64,000 bases of DNA, taken from the NCBI GenBank assembly GCA_002395835.1, contig DGVD01000018.1, forward strand, positions 62,001-126,000, read 5' to 3'. Made by a program: the position numbers and the translations under genes. Under the pieces are notes generated by a model that saw only the letters and a program-made list of their open reading frames with translations, had not been told where the DNA came from and searched no databases. Positions 33,566 to 42,205 of the stretch are shown here, one piece after another. Origin of the DNA: Bacteroidales bacterium UBA4293 (lineage in GTDB: Bacteria > Bacteroidota > Bacteroidia > Bacteroidales > Bacteroidaceae). Numbering within the stretch: the stretch's first letter is position 1; every line of letters begins with the position of its first letter.

Positions 33566-35164
33566 CTATTCCGTTTTCTGGAATTCAACAATCTTATAGT
33601 GCTCTGTTTCATAAAGCGTTTTTATCTCTGTATTAACATGATAGAAATCTCGTATTACTTTTTGGCTAGAATCCAAATAATACTTACCAGGATCAGTCTT
33701 AGAAACTAAAACTTTTAACCCTTCAGCAAAAGAAATGTACCCTCGATAGTATTTCTTTGTATGAGGAGTCATATTCATCCAACCTGTTCTTAGAATCTTT
33801 TTTCCAGCTGGAGAGATATGGCATCTTTGTGCCGGAATATAATCTGCTGTTATAGTGCCAATTCCTCCAAAAACCTTTTGATCTGGCACTTGATCAAGTA
33901 AAGATTCCATTTCCGCAAGTAATTCCTGCCTATTTAACCGAAGTCTGTAATACTCATAAAATCTATAAGAAAAAACTCCAGACAATAAAATAAACGCAGA
34001 AATGAAAAGAATAGAATATGACTTTACAGTCTTCAAATACTTGACATACAGATATAAGAGGCCTAAACTAAAGGACACATAAACACTTATCACAGTTCGA
34101 AGTTTGGCCCCCGAGGAATTCATCAAATATAAGTTCGCAAGGACAAACAATAGAAAAATAGATGTCAAAATAAAAAGAGGGAAGTATCTCTTTTTCTTGA
34201 AAAAATCGACAAAGAGCACTAATGTCAATATAATCAATAAGATACCTCCATAGCGATGATACATGGAAAGATAAGTAGGGAAATTAGATTTAATAGAATT
34301 TAATGCATTACCTCTAACCAATTTCCCATATTGAGCCAAATCTTCTTTTTTCGTTATGTTATCGTCATATTGCAAGGCCGTTATGGTAAGATAATAAGCT
34401 GTACGTTTCGTACCGTCAGATATCATAGGGGCTATATCACTCCGTCCTTTATTGTCCTGGAAATAACCACGATTTTTATTATACTGGCTGAAGACTTTCC
34501 ACTCATCCATTTGAGAATAGACAGACTTCGTATATGCATTCCAAAAATACCCTACAGCCAAAAATACTAATGCGAAAAATGCTTTTCCCCAAAATTGTAA
34601 CTTATTTTTGTCCCAAAGGAATAAAAAGAAAGGAGATAATAAAAGCCATGGAAGAACGCATGCATAAAAACGGATTTCACAACCTATCCAGAACAGGAAA
34701 AATGCTAGGGCAAAGGATTTTATGGATGAACTATCTATAAATAAAATAAATGAAGCCAAGCCAAGTTCAGCTGCAAGAATAGTCCATTGTGGTAGAACCA
34801 GTACAAAAAGCTGAATAACAGTAGAGAATATAAATAAAGTTGTCTTTACCGAAAGATCTGCTTTAGAATTCAACAGCTTAATAATCAGCACACAATAACA
34901 GCAGATAATAAGAATATGATTTACCACAAAATACCATTCTACTTTGTCTGTCAAGGTATAAAGCCAAGCAATAATAGAGCTATAAAAATATCCCTGAAAT
35001 GTGGTAAATGGAGATGGAGTACCTGTATAGGCCCCTGATGTTATTAAGCAGAAATAGTTATCATCTGGCGACTGGTAAAAGAAAGAGATGAAAAATGGCA
35101 GAGCCAGAAATGCAACTATGGCAAAACAAAATAACCAATTCAATACTTTTTCTCGATCAATCAT
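33566..35164 (-). CDS. polytopic membrane protein, candidate GT-C transferase or Wzy polymerase
   Basis: A 532-residue integral membrane protein with about 11 to 12 hydrophobic helices and a soluble C-terminal tail of roughly 110 residues. The first extracytoplasmic loop contains SPDDNYFC, an acidic pair like the catalytic loop of GT-C transferases, followed by a helix with an SSIIAWLYTL pattern. No O-antigen ligase signature is clear. It could be the missing polymerase or a GT-C enzyme using the Und-P-sugar made by the DPM-type GT2 at 11979. It is the first gene of the upstream unit, about 140 bases from the promoter. Confidence 0.7.
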   Translation of the reverse strand: MIDREKVLNWLFCFAIVAFLALPFFISFFYQSPDDNYFCLITSGAYTGTPSPFTTFQGYFYSSIIAWLYTLTDKVEWYFVVNHILIICCYCVLIIKLLNSKADLSVKTTLFIFSTVIQLFVLVLPQWTILAAELGLASFILFIDSSSIKSFALAFFLFWIGCEIRFYACVLPWLLLSPFFLFLWDKNKLQFWGKAFFALVFLAVGYFWNAYTKSVYSQMDEWKVFSQYNKNRGYFQDNKGRSDIAPMISDGTKRTAYYLTITALQYDDNITKKEDLAQYGKLVRGNALNSIKSNFPTYLSMYHRYGGILLIILTLVLFVDFFKKKRYFPLFILTSIFLLFVLANLYLMNSSGAKLRTVISVYVSFSLGLLYLYVKYLKTVKSYSILFISAFILLSGVFSYRFYEYYRLRLNRQELLAEMESLLDQVPDQKVFGGIGTITADYIPAQRCHISPAGKKILRTGWMNMTPHTKKYYRGYISFAEGLKVLVSKTDPGKYYLDSSQKVIRDFYHVNTEIKTLYETEHYKIVEFQKTE

Positions 35165-35304
35165 ATATAAATCTGAATTCTCTTAAATTAAGAACATAAT
35201 TAAAAAAACGCAAAAGGAAGATTATCAGATGATTTAAGTATGAGCTTTAAAAAAATCATACATATTAAATATAAATAATAGAGCGATTTTATCTATATTT
35301 CATG

Positions 35305-35335
35305 CAAATTTACAAATTTTAGAGTATTTATCAAA
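35305..35335 (-). promoter_or_regulatory. candidate promoter of the main polysaccharide operon
   Basis: On the minus strand, TTTG (35332-35335) and TAAATTTG (35305-35312) are separated by 19 bases, a full match to the Bacteroidetes consensus. Transcription would start near 35297, giving a leader of about 130 bases. No invertible-promoter repeats were noticed beside it. Confidence 0.75.
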
Positions 35336-35815
35336 GAAAATCTATCATTTTCTCCTATTAATTGATTTCAGGATTTAGGAAATTGATTAAAAAGCATAAA
35401 CCAAACTACGAACAATAAAAATTATGGATTTATATAGCTATAAATTTAGAAACAAAAAGAAAGCATAAAAGCAGAAGTAAAATCTTGCGAATAACTAATA
35501 AACTTCAACATAAAAAATAGCTATCGCACCATATTTACAGGCATAAAGGAGATTTAAACAGGAAAAAGGTTTAATGAAGGAAAATGGAAAGAACTAAGCC
35601 AAAATCTAGGTAATCCTATAGAGAAACTTCATCCTTATAATTGTAGTCTAAATCCTACAAAAACAAACAAAATGAAAATTTTCTTTTGGCACTAATAATG
35701 CAATATATAATCCCCAAATCCCACCCTTATTTGATATCATAGTCAGCTAATGGTAGTGAAACATAATAAATGATCTGTGCACCGTACGGTTATGCTGGAG
35801 TATGCACCATGCAAG

Positions 35816-35840
35816 AAAAAAACAGCACTCCCATACTGCT
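35816..35840 (-). terminator. weak rho-independent terminator after the DIP1984-family gene
   Basis: On the minus strand an 8-base-pair stem with several G-T pairs and a GGGA loop is followed by a run of T (positions 35822-35816). It lies about 55 bases after the DIP1984 stop. Confidence 0.45.
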
Positions 35841-35893
35841 AACAAAGATTTTTAGCTCACACCTACAACATCAAATTACAAACACTATTTATT

Positions 35894-36349
35894 TTAATCT
35901 TCTAAATCTGTTATGAAATTTAATCCCTGAATCTTAATATCCAGTTCCCTTAACTCTTTAGACAATTTATCTATCTGACGTCCAAGTGGTTTAATATCAA
36001 TAGTAGTAACCATCTTAATTTCAGAACGACTATAACGGTCTTGCGACTCAGAAGCCTTATTAAATACATCACGAAGTGCATTGACACGCATACCCAAAAT
36101 ATCTTTCTCTGCCATTAACTGGGTAAGCGTCTTACCATCAGAGACGATATGCATATTCGTTTTATTAATCAAATAAACTAAGGACTGAAGTTCATTCAAG
36201 CAGGAATCTAATTCTTTCATCAGTTCAGATGGACTTTCTGAAGGTTCATCTCCTTCTTGGATACGAACATTATTCAAAATCCTGCTCTTCAATTGCTCAA
36301 TTCTTTTTTGCGTATCCTTACGGATAGCTAATGCTTCTGCTAGTTTCAT
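35894..36349 (-). CDS. DIP1984-family protein
   Basis: A 151-residue, mostly helical and highly charged protein matching the DIP1984 (septicolysin-named) family. The start MKLAEALAIRKDTQKRIEQLKSRI and the RYSRSEIKMVTTIDI segment with LGRQIDKLSKELRELD are typical. Coiled-coil formation is likely. The function of the family is not known; the toxin-like name is not supported by any sequence feature here. It is a single gene with its own promoter (36398-36428). Confidence 0.82.
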   Translation of the reverse strand: MKLAEALAIRKDTQKRIEQLKSRILNNVRIQEGDEPSESPSELMKELDSCLNELQSLVYLINKTNMHIVSDGKTLTQLMAEKDILGMRVNALRDVFNKASESQDRYSRSEIKMVTTIDIKPLGRQIDKLSKELRELDIKIQGLNFITDLED

Positions 36350-36397
36350 ATCGTGATTCTACAAATTTGTAATAAATGTACGAAATAATTTTCTATG

Positions 36398-36428
36398 CAA
36401 ATATAATATTTTCTTTCCTATTTTCAAA
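36398..36428 (-). promoter_or_regulatory. sigma-ABfr promoter for the DIP1984-family gene
   Basis: On the minus strand, TTTG (36425-36428) and TATATTTG (36398-36405) are separated by 19 bases. Transcription would start near 36390, about 40 bases before the ATG. Confidence 0.78.
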
Positions 36429-36549
36429 TGAAATAAAGGCTAAAACCCTTTTAAACGAACTGCTAAATAGTACAGAACTTCTAATTTTATAACAAAGTAA
36501 ACCTACTTGTTAAATTTTTAAGTACCTTTACATCTGAAATAAAAAGTAA

Positions 36550-37008
36550 ATGACTTTAAACATGGCATACACATATCAATATCCCAGAGCTGCACTTACG
36601 GCAGACTGCATAGTTATTACTCAAGAACAGGAACCAAGAATTTTACTCATTGAACGTAAGAATGAGCCATTTAAGGGTTGCTGGGCATTTCCAGGAGGAT
36701 TTATGAACATGGATGAAACTACACAAGACTGTGCAATACGGGAATTAAAAGAAGAAACAGGGCTTGAGATTAACCCCGAAAATATATTTCAAATTGGAGC
36801 ATATTCTGAAATAGACCGAGATCCAAGAGCAAGAACTGTTACTGTAGCTTACCTTGCAATTATAGACAAACCACTAAAGGTACAAGGTTCTGACGATGCT
36901 GCAAAAGCTGATTGGTTTCCGATTTCTAATCTCCCTGATTTAGCTTTTGATCACGATAAAATTGTGAAAGATGCTATTCATCTTTATGAGAACATAATTA
37001 AAAGGTAA
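36550..37008 (+). CDS. NUDIX hydrolase
   Basis: A 152-residue NUDIX protein. The full Nudix box is present: GGFMNMDETTQDCAIREL followed by KEETGLEI (about residues 49-75), with the R-E-x2-E-E metal site. The family cleaves nucleoside diphosphate derivatives such as ADP-ribose, sugar nucleotides or oxidised nucleotides. The GCWAFPGGF run before the box is common in ADP-ribose or 8-oxo-dGTP types, but substrate is uncertain. A second ATG at 36562 (MAYTYQ) may be the true start. It stands alone on the plus strand. Confidence 0.88.
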   Translation: MTLNMAYTYQYPRAALTADCIVITQEQEPRILLIERKNEPFKGCWAFPGGFMNMDETTQDCAIRELKEETGLEINPENIFQIGAYSEIDRDPRARTVTVAYLAIIDKPLKVQGSDDAAKADWFPISNLPDLAFDHDKIVKDAIHLYENIIKR

Positions 37009-37050
37009 AGGTAAACCAGTAACAAAAGCTTCTTCGTATAAAATAATCAA

Positions 37051-37109
37051 AATCTACCTTGCGAATATCTATATTAGGATTTAAATATAAATACTTCGCA
37101 AAGTAGATT
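37051..37109. repeat. 15-base inverted repeat (large stem-loop) between convergent genes
   Basis: Left arm AATCTACCTTGCGAA (37051-37065) pairs with right arm 37095-37109 at 14 of 15 positions, with a 29-base A+T-rich loop. It lies between the convergent NUDIX and RRM genes and may act as a terminator, although no clear T-run follows it. Confidence 0.6.
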
Positions 37110-37245
37110 AGGTAAAGTTCCTTCTACATTGAATAAGCTAACTAAAGACTGATAATCTTAGAAAGTTTGACAGAAATCCCTAATGAATTAGAAAAGATTT
37201 CATCTATCCAGAATAATCGAAAATAATCTATCACCTATTTTAATT

Positions 37246-37629
37246 TTATTCATCTAACGGTGATGATGGCTTTTCTGGATCATCTGAATCATCTTTCCTT
37301 TTCTTCCTGGTCATCTTCCGCTTCATCTCATAAAAACGCCGTCTTTGTTTCTTCATTTCAATGCATTTGGAATGCTCACTAGGTTCTCCACTAGAAAGAA
37401 GAACTATCAGTCGGATATTATCCAACGTGATTACAGATTGCAAAGCTTTGGCAGCACCAGCCTCATCAATTTCCACAAATCCATAGTTGGAAAGTTGATT
37501 ACTATTTTGAGGAATGATTCTGGCATTAAATACATGCCCAAAGTTGCTAAACACCTCTACAAGGTTCTCAGCTATGACTCTTTTTGAGAGTCTTGCAACG
37601 AATAATGTTGCATAATTTTGTGCATTCAT
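37246..37629 (-). CDS. RRM-type RNA-binding protein
   Basis: A 127-residue protein. Residues about 7-82 form an RNA-recognition motif: RNP2 is TLFVARLS and RNP1 is YGFVEIDE, in which the usual aromatic positions are only partly kept. A basic tail (MKKQRRRFYEMKRKMTRKKRK) and an acidic end (DDSDDPEKPSSPLDE) follow. Bacteroidetes carry such small RRM proteins and lack Hfq in many cases, and they are thought to act as RNA chaperones or regulators. The gene has its own promoter with nearby repeated TTGTTATA sites. Confidence 0.85.
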   Translation of the reverse strand: MNAQNYATLFVARLSKRVIAENLVEVFSNFGHVFNARIIPQNSNQLSNYGFVEIDEAGAAKALQSVITLDNIRLIVLLSSGEPSEHSKCIEMKKQRRRFYEMKRKMTRKKRKDDSDDPEKPSSPLDE

Positions 37630-37653
37630 AATATTTCTCTGTTAAAATTTTGG

Positions 37654-37685
37654 CAAATTTATGGCAGAGATTTCCATCTACCAAA
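37654..37685 (-). promoter_or_regulatory. sigma-ABfr promoter for the RRM gene
   Basis: On the minus strand, TTTG (37682-37685) and TAAATTTG (37654-37661) are separated by 20 bases. Transcription would start near 37646, about 17 bases before the ATG. Confidence 0.75.
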
Positions 37686-37702
37686 TTATTTTTTTAACAT
37701 TT

Positions 37703-37733
37703 TTGTTATAGCTTTTATAACAAGTTTGTTATA
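37703..37733. repeat. three TTGTTATA sites, candidate operator
   Basis: TTGTTATA at 37703-37710, its exact complement at 37716-37723 (5-base spacer), and a further direct copy at 37726-37733. They lie just upstream of the RRM gene -33 box, a position suited to an activator or repressor, or could form a hairpin. Confidence 0.5.
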
Positions 37734-37991
37734 AAACCGTATATTTTATTGACTATATGAATATTACAGACAGGCCTCAAAAACATGTATTTTTGAAAAA
37801 AAATTCAACCATCCATAGGATTTCGCAATTTCTCCTATTTTTTTGCGAAAGTTTTGATGAGGAATGAAACGATTATACTAAATTTATTTATATTTGTAAC
37901 AAGAATGTAAAGATACACATGGAACCTTTCCACCTTTTAACGATAAGGAAAAGCCTATTGTACACCAGTCATATTAGGTAGTAAAAATTAA

Positions 37992-38016
37992 CTCCCTAAC
38001 TGGGGAAAAATATTTT
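37992..38016 (+). repeat. left copy of a dispersed inverted repeat
   Basis: The sequence begins CTCCCTAACTGGGGAAA. The first 17 bases recur, in reverse complement, at 42181-42197, on the other side of the two-gene GH20/esterase operon. Here it lies 21 bases before the GH20 start, just ahead of the AGAAGGAGA ribosome-binding site. Confidence 0.7.
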
Positions 38017-38036
38017 GCTAGAAGGAGAATATAATT

Positions 38037-40280
38037 ATGGATAAAAAGCATTTAATAAAATTTGTCTTATTTTTCACCCTGCTATCACCTAATATTATGA
38101 TAGCTCAAATACTACCAAGACCAGTTTCTGTTGTTAATGGTCGGGGAGATTTCAACCTTGATGTGAACACCAAAATAATAGTAGAGGACGATGGCTATTT
38201 CACAAATGAGGTTTTTGCACTTCAAGAAGCTATTTTTTCTAAAATAGGAAGGTTTCTTGGACAAGGGACACAAAGTAAAAATACAATATTAATAAAAAAG
38301 TATGATTTTACAGACATCCCTGACAATGCTTACAAGCTTACTGTCACCCCTGATCAAATCCTCCTGGAAGCAGAGACATCAGAAGGAGTAAACTATGGCA
38401 TACAATCTATTAGACAACTCTTGCAAAAAGGTACTAAGATTCCTGCTACTACGATTGTTGATTATCCTGCTTATCCTTGGAGAGGACTTATGTTGGATGT
38501 ATCTCGTCATTTTTATCCTCTGGAATATCTAAAACAGCAAATCCGGCTGCTTTCCTACTATAAAATGAATAAACTGCACATTCATTTAAGTGATGATGAA
38601 GGCTGGAGATTGGAAATCAAATCACTCCCAGAACTTACTCAGAAGAGTGCTTGGAGAGACATGAACAGACACGACTCTGCTGTTATCAGAAGAACCAATA
38701 TTGATTCTAGAATTAAGTTAGATAACAGATTCCTGCAAGAAATGGATGGTAGGATGCGGTATGGAGGCTTTTATACCCAAGATGAAATACGCGACTTAGT
38801 TCAATATGCTGCGAAACATCATGTGGAGCTTATCCCAGAAATAGATATGCCAGGACACATGATGGCTGCCATTCTAGCCTACCCTGAATTATGCAGTACA
38901 GGAAAACCTTCATGGGGGCAAGTATTCAGCCAGCCACTTTGCCCTGCAAAGGAGGAAGTATTCACTTTTGTGGAAACCGTCCTTGACGAAGTGATGCACC
39001 TTTTTCCATCTGAATATATCCATATAGGAGCAGATGAAGTGGATAAAACCACATGGCAGGAATCTGAAGCCTGTCAAGCTCTTATGAAAGAAAATGGAAT
39101 GAAGCATGTAAATGAGTTGCAGAGCTGGTTTGTAGAAAGAGTTGCTAATTATCTGAAAAGTAAAGGAAAAAAAGTCATCGTTTGGGACGACGTGTTGGAC
39201 GGCCCCATATCTTCCGATTTAAATGTCATGTACTGGCGTGACTGGAAAGCAAACATTCCTTATGAATCTATAGAATCAGAGCACCCCACTATCTTTTGCC
39301 CTGGTACTCCACTCTATCTAAGCAGAAGAGATAGCGCACTTTATGACATTTATCATTTACGAAGTTTTCAGGAATTGACCCTAAAACGAAAAGACCTGGT
39401 AAAAGGAGCCCAAGCCAACGTTTGGGGTGAACAGATAGGAAATAGCGATTGGGCAAATATACTGATTTGGCCTAGATTGCTGGCTTTAGCCGAGTTAACA
39501 TGGACTCCATACGAACGCAGAAATTGGGACGATTTCAAACGTAGAATCCCCGACCAAAGGGAGTATCTTAAATCTCTAGGAATAGATTTAGCGAAAGAAT
39601 CCCCCCTTCTTACCGTAGTTCAAACTCCTGATGCGAAATCCAAAGGTATAAGATTCCATTTTGAACATGAGAAGATAGACCCACAACTGTACTATACTCT
39701 TGACGGCTCAGAGCCAACACTGAAGAGCAAACCATTCACTGATAATATTCTAGTAAAAGGCCCATCTATTCTTAGTGTAGGCATTATTGAGGATGGGAAA
39801 CTTTTAACCCCAATCTTTAAACGTCCTGTAGATTACCACAAAGCTGTGAGAAAGAAAGTCAGATATCTGCAACCTTGGAACAAGGCATATCCTGCTGCTT
39901 ATGAACAATCGCTCACAAACGGTTTGCAAGGTGCTGATTATTATAAAGATGTAAATTGGCAAGGTTTCACAAATGACCTTGAAGTAGTAATAGACATGGA
40001 AGACACAGGTAATCTGAAGGATATTTCCATCAGATTTATGCAAATTGGAGCAGAAGAAGTCTTCATGCCTGGAAGTGTAGAAATAAGTTTCTCAAACGAT
40101 GGGGAGAATTTTAAGACTTTTAAGGTGATAAAAAATGATGTTGACCCAAAGAAGCAGGGGCTAGTCATGAAAAATTTCACTGCAAATCTTAAAGGAGCAA
40201 AAGGCCGTTATATGAAAGTCCTTGCCAAGAATGTTCATAAAAACCAATTCATTTTCACGGATGAAATTATTATTCACTAA
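38037..40280 (+). CDS. beta-N-acetylhexosaminidase, GH20
   Basis: A 747-residue secreted enzyme. A signal peptide (about 1-23, ending IAQ) comes first, then a GH20b N-domain (about 25-145) and the catalytic barrel from about 147. Key sites are HIHLSDDEGW (181-190), EIDMPGHM (268-275) and HIGADEV with the catalytic pair Asp333-Glu334. After the barrel come a chitobiase-like C-terminal segment (LYYTLDGSEPT) and an F5/8-type sugar-binding domain (about 610-747). It removes terminal GlcNAc or GalNAc from host or dietary glycans. It is followed after 28 bases by an esterase, so the pair probably deacylates and trims the same glycan. A purine-rich AGAAGGAGA precedes the start. Confidence 0.92.
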   Translation: MDKKHLIKFVLFFTLLSPNIMIAQILPRPVSVVNGRGDFNLDVNTKIIVEDDGYFTNEVFALQEAIFSKIGRFLGQGTQSKNTILIKKYDFTDIPDNAYKLTVTPDQILLEAETSEGVNYGIQSIRQLLQKGTKIPATTIVDYPAYPWRGLMLDVSRHFYPLEYLKQQIRLLSYYKMNKLHIHLSDDEGWRLEIKSLPELTQKSAWRDMNRHDSAVIRRTNIDSRIKLDNRFLQEMDGRMRYGGFYTQDEIRDLVQYAAKHHVELIPEIDMPGHMMAAILAYPELCSTGKPSWGQVFSQPLCPAKEEVFTFVETVLDEVMHLFPSEYIHIGADEVDKTTWQESEACQALMKENGMKHVNELQSWFVERVANYLKSKGKKVIVWDDVLDGPISSDLNVMYWRDWKANIPYESIESEHPTIFCPGTPLYLSRRDSALYDIYHLRSFQELTLKRKDLVKGAQANVWGEQIGNSDWANILIWPRLLALAELTWTPYERRNWDDFKRRIPDQREYLKSLGIDLAKESPLLTVVQTPDAKSKGIRFHFEHEKIDPQLYYTLDGSEPTLKSKPFTDNILVKGPSILSVGIIEDGKLLTPIFKRPVDYHKAVRKKVRYLQPWNKAYPAAYEQSLTNGLQGADYYKDVNWQGFTNDLEVVIDMEDTGNLKDISIRFMQIGAEEVFMPGSVEISFSNDGENFKTFKVIKNDVDPKKQGLVMKNFTANLKGAKGRYMKVLAKNVHKNQFIFTDEIIIH

Positions 40281-40308
40281 GAGCTTTATACCTTCAAAAT
40301 ATTGAAAA

Positions 40309-42063
40309 ATGAACAAGAATAGATTACTACTGACTTTATTGACATTTTGCCTAACCATAAACTTATTAGGGCAAGAAATACGTTGGTACAATCCCATGGA
40401 CGAAGAGGCCCCTACCCTCCATGGACAAGGCTGGCAAGATGAATTGGAAGGTTCATTCCATCGCTTACCAGAACGCATGGAATCTCAGTTGAAAAACAAC
40501 CCTACTGCATGGGCTCAAAGCAAACAATGTGCAGGAGAGAAACTGGTTTTTCGCACGAACTCAGAAACTATAACCATCAGATATCAAACAGAAAGTAAAA
40601 ACTATAATATGCGTCACATGCCATCTACAGGAGTAAGTGGTGTAGACCTTTATGCTGTGGATGAAAATGGGGAATGGACGTTCTGTAATACCAATTTCAA
40701 ATATTCCTTTGGAGATACGATTAAATATACATTTTCTGGAATTACTTATCCTCCTTCTGCCAATGAAAAAGGTTATGAGTTTCATCTCTATCTACCTTTA
40801 TATAATGGGGTGAATTGGTTAGAAATAGGTGTGAATAAAGGTAGTTTCTGGCGTTGGGAAAAACCTTCGCTAGAAAAACCTATTGTTATCTACGGAACTA
40901 GTATTGCACAAGGTGCTTGCGCAAGCAGACCAGGCATGGCATGGACGAACATTGTGGAAAGAACTCTTCAGCACCCCATTCTTAACATAGGTTTAAGTGG
41001 CAGTGCAAAAATGGAAGAACCCATGCAAAATTTACTGAATGAAGTGGATGCCAGTTTGTTTATCTTTGACAACATGGAAAACATGCTGGCAAAAAATGTC
41101 TACGACACCTCTCTCCAATGCTGCAAGTTACTTCGTGAAAATCATCCTAACACCCCTATCCTTCTGGTGGAACATAGTGGTTGGCCTGATAGTCACATCA
41201 GCAAAACTTCTGCTAATTCAGTAGATGAAATCAATACGGAGCTGAAAAAGGTATATCAGGAACTTCAAAGAAAGGGTATAAATGACATTTACTATCTAAC
41301 GAAGGAAGAAATAGGGTTAGATACAGAAAGTTTTGTTGAGGGCATACATCCTAATGATTACGGTATGATGATAAATGCCAAATCAATAACAAAAAAGATA
41401 AAAGAAATCTTCAAAGAGTATGCATCCGACAAATTTGCGCCATGCACTCAGAACAGAGACCCTTATATGTGGAGGGAGCGTCATGAACAGATTCTAAAGC
41501 TAAATAAAGAGGAAAAGCCTGATGTAGTGTTAATTGGGAATAGCATTACACATTATTGGGGTGGAAAACCTACCGCACATATTGTCAGAGGACAAGAAGC
41601 CTGGGAAAAAATGTCGGAAGGTTTAATCGTCCACAATCTAGGATTTGGATGGGATCGGATAGAAAATGGCTTATGGCGTATTTATCACGGAGAATTAGAT
41701 GGTTATGAAGCTAAGAAAGTATTTCTGCTCTTTGGAACGAACAATGTGGTAAAGAACACGGATCATGAAATAGCCCGTGGTATACTGGAATTAGTTCAAG
41801 CTGTTAAAGATAGACAACCTAAAGCGAAGATTTACGTCTGTGGCATAATGCCAAGGCATGGATGGGGGCCAAGGGTATTGGAAATCAACAAATATCTTCA
41901 AGAATACCTAAAGTCATATCCTCAAATAACCTATATACCTTTCGACTCCTTAGGAGACTCTGAAGGTGTATTACTGGAAGAGTACTGGCATGACGGAACT
42001 CACCCCAATGCAAAAGGTTATGAGGCTGAAGCTAAAATCCTCAGAGAGTACATCGTTAACTGA
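40309..42063 (+). CDS. tandem SGNH hydrolase (GxDLY + GDSL + GDSL), carbohydrate esterase
   Basis: A 584-residue secreted protein with an N-terminal signal (about 1-21). An N-terminal beta domain of the GxDLY type shows SGVDLYAVDENG near 107-118. The first SGNH domain follows: IYGTSIAQGA with nucleophile Ser, NIGLSGS, and GIHPNDYG with the Asp-x-x-His equivalent. The second SGNH domain starts near 405: LIGNSITHYW, NLGFGWDRIENG, LLFGTNN, and HDGTHPNAKGY. Both halves keep Ser, Gly, Asn and Asp/His elements, so two active sites are likely. Such proteins deacylate polysaccharides (sialate or xylan O-acetyl esters). It is cotranscribed with the GH20 gene. Confidence 0.85.
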   Translation: MNKNRLLLTLLTFCLTINLLGQEIRWYNPMDEEAPTLHGQGWQDELEGSFHRLPERMESQLKNNPTAWAQSKQCAGEKLVFRTNSETITIRYQTESKNYNMRHMPSTGVSGVDLYAVDENGEWTFCNTNFKYSFGDTIKYTFSGITYPPSANEKGYEFHLYLPLYNGVNWLEIGVNKGSFWRWEKPSLEKPIVIYGTSIAQGACASRPGMAWTNIVERTLQHPILNIGLSGSAKMEEPMQNLLNEVDASLFIFDNMENMLAKNVYDTSLQCCKLLRENHPNTPILLVEHSGWPDSHISKTSANSVDEINTELKKVYQELQRKGINDIYYLTKEEIGLDTESFVEGIHPNDYGMMINAKSITKKIKEIFKEYASDKFAPCTQNRDPYMWRERHEQILKLNKEEKPDVVLIGNSITHYWGGKPTAHIVRGQEAWEKMSEGLIVHNLGFGWDRIENGLWRIYHGELDGYEAKKVFLLFGTNNVVKNTDHEIARGILELVQAVKDRQPKAKIYVCGIMPRHGWGPRVLEINKYLQEYLKSYPQITYIPFDSLGDSEGVLLEEYWHDGTHPNAKGYEAEAKILREYIVN

Positions 42064-42151
42064 AGAAGCAGGGAAATCGAAGAAATGTAAAAACATTTTA
42101 CCGGGAAGCATGAGAAGCTTCTGGAACCTTAAGGAAACCCGATAGAAGGCC

Positions 42152-42205
42152 AAAATTTTCTCCCCTTAAGGAGAAAAATATTTCCCCAGTTAGGGAGAAA
42201 ATTTT
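42152..42205. repeat. compact repeat element with 13-base terminal inverted repeats
   Basis: AAAATTTTCTCCC (42152-42164) pairs exactly with 42193-42205. Inside lies AAAAATATTTCCCCAGTTAGGGAG (42174-42197), in reverse complement almost the same as 37992-38016. The shape resembles a REP or miniature element. Just to its right (42216-42245) is a GTGTC-rich stretch with four copies of GTGTC and a CACGTG palindrome. Confidence 0.65.

Larger units (their letters stand above)
35165..35893. other. 729-base A+T-rich non-coding stretch
   Basis: This gap separates the polysaccharide locus from the core genome. It holds the operon promoter (35305-35335) and a weak terminator near the right end (35816-35840). 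I see no convincing gene, RNA fold or mobile-element remnant. Many capsule loci of Bacteroides begin with upxY/upxZ antitermination genes; none is present here. Confidence 0.7.
37630..38036. other. 407-base intergenic region between divergent genes
   Basis: It holds the RRM promoter, the TTGTTATA sites, a candidate -7 box for the plus-strand operon (TATATTTG at 37889-37896, without a matching -33 TTTG), and a copy of an inverted repeat in the leader (37992-38016). I see no gene. Confidence 0.65.

Noticed and set aside
35165..35893. Degraded insertion sequence in the large gap
   Set aside because: No terminal inverted repeats, transposase-like frames or target duplications were seen.
35894..36349. 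Septicolysin-type toxin
   Set aside because: The name is attached to the DIP1984 family, but there is no signal peptide or membrane-damaging domain; it looks like a charged helical cytoplasmic protein.
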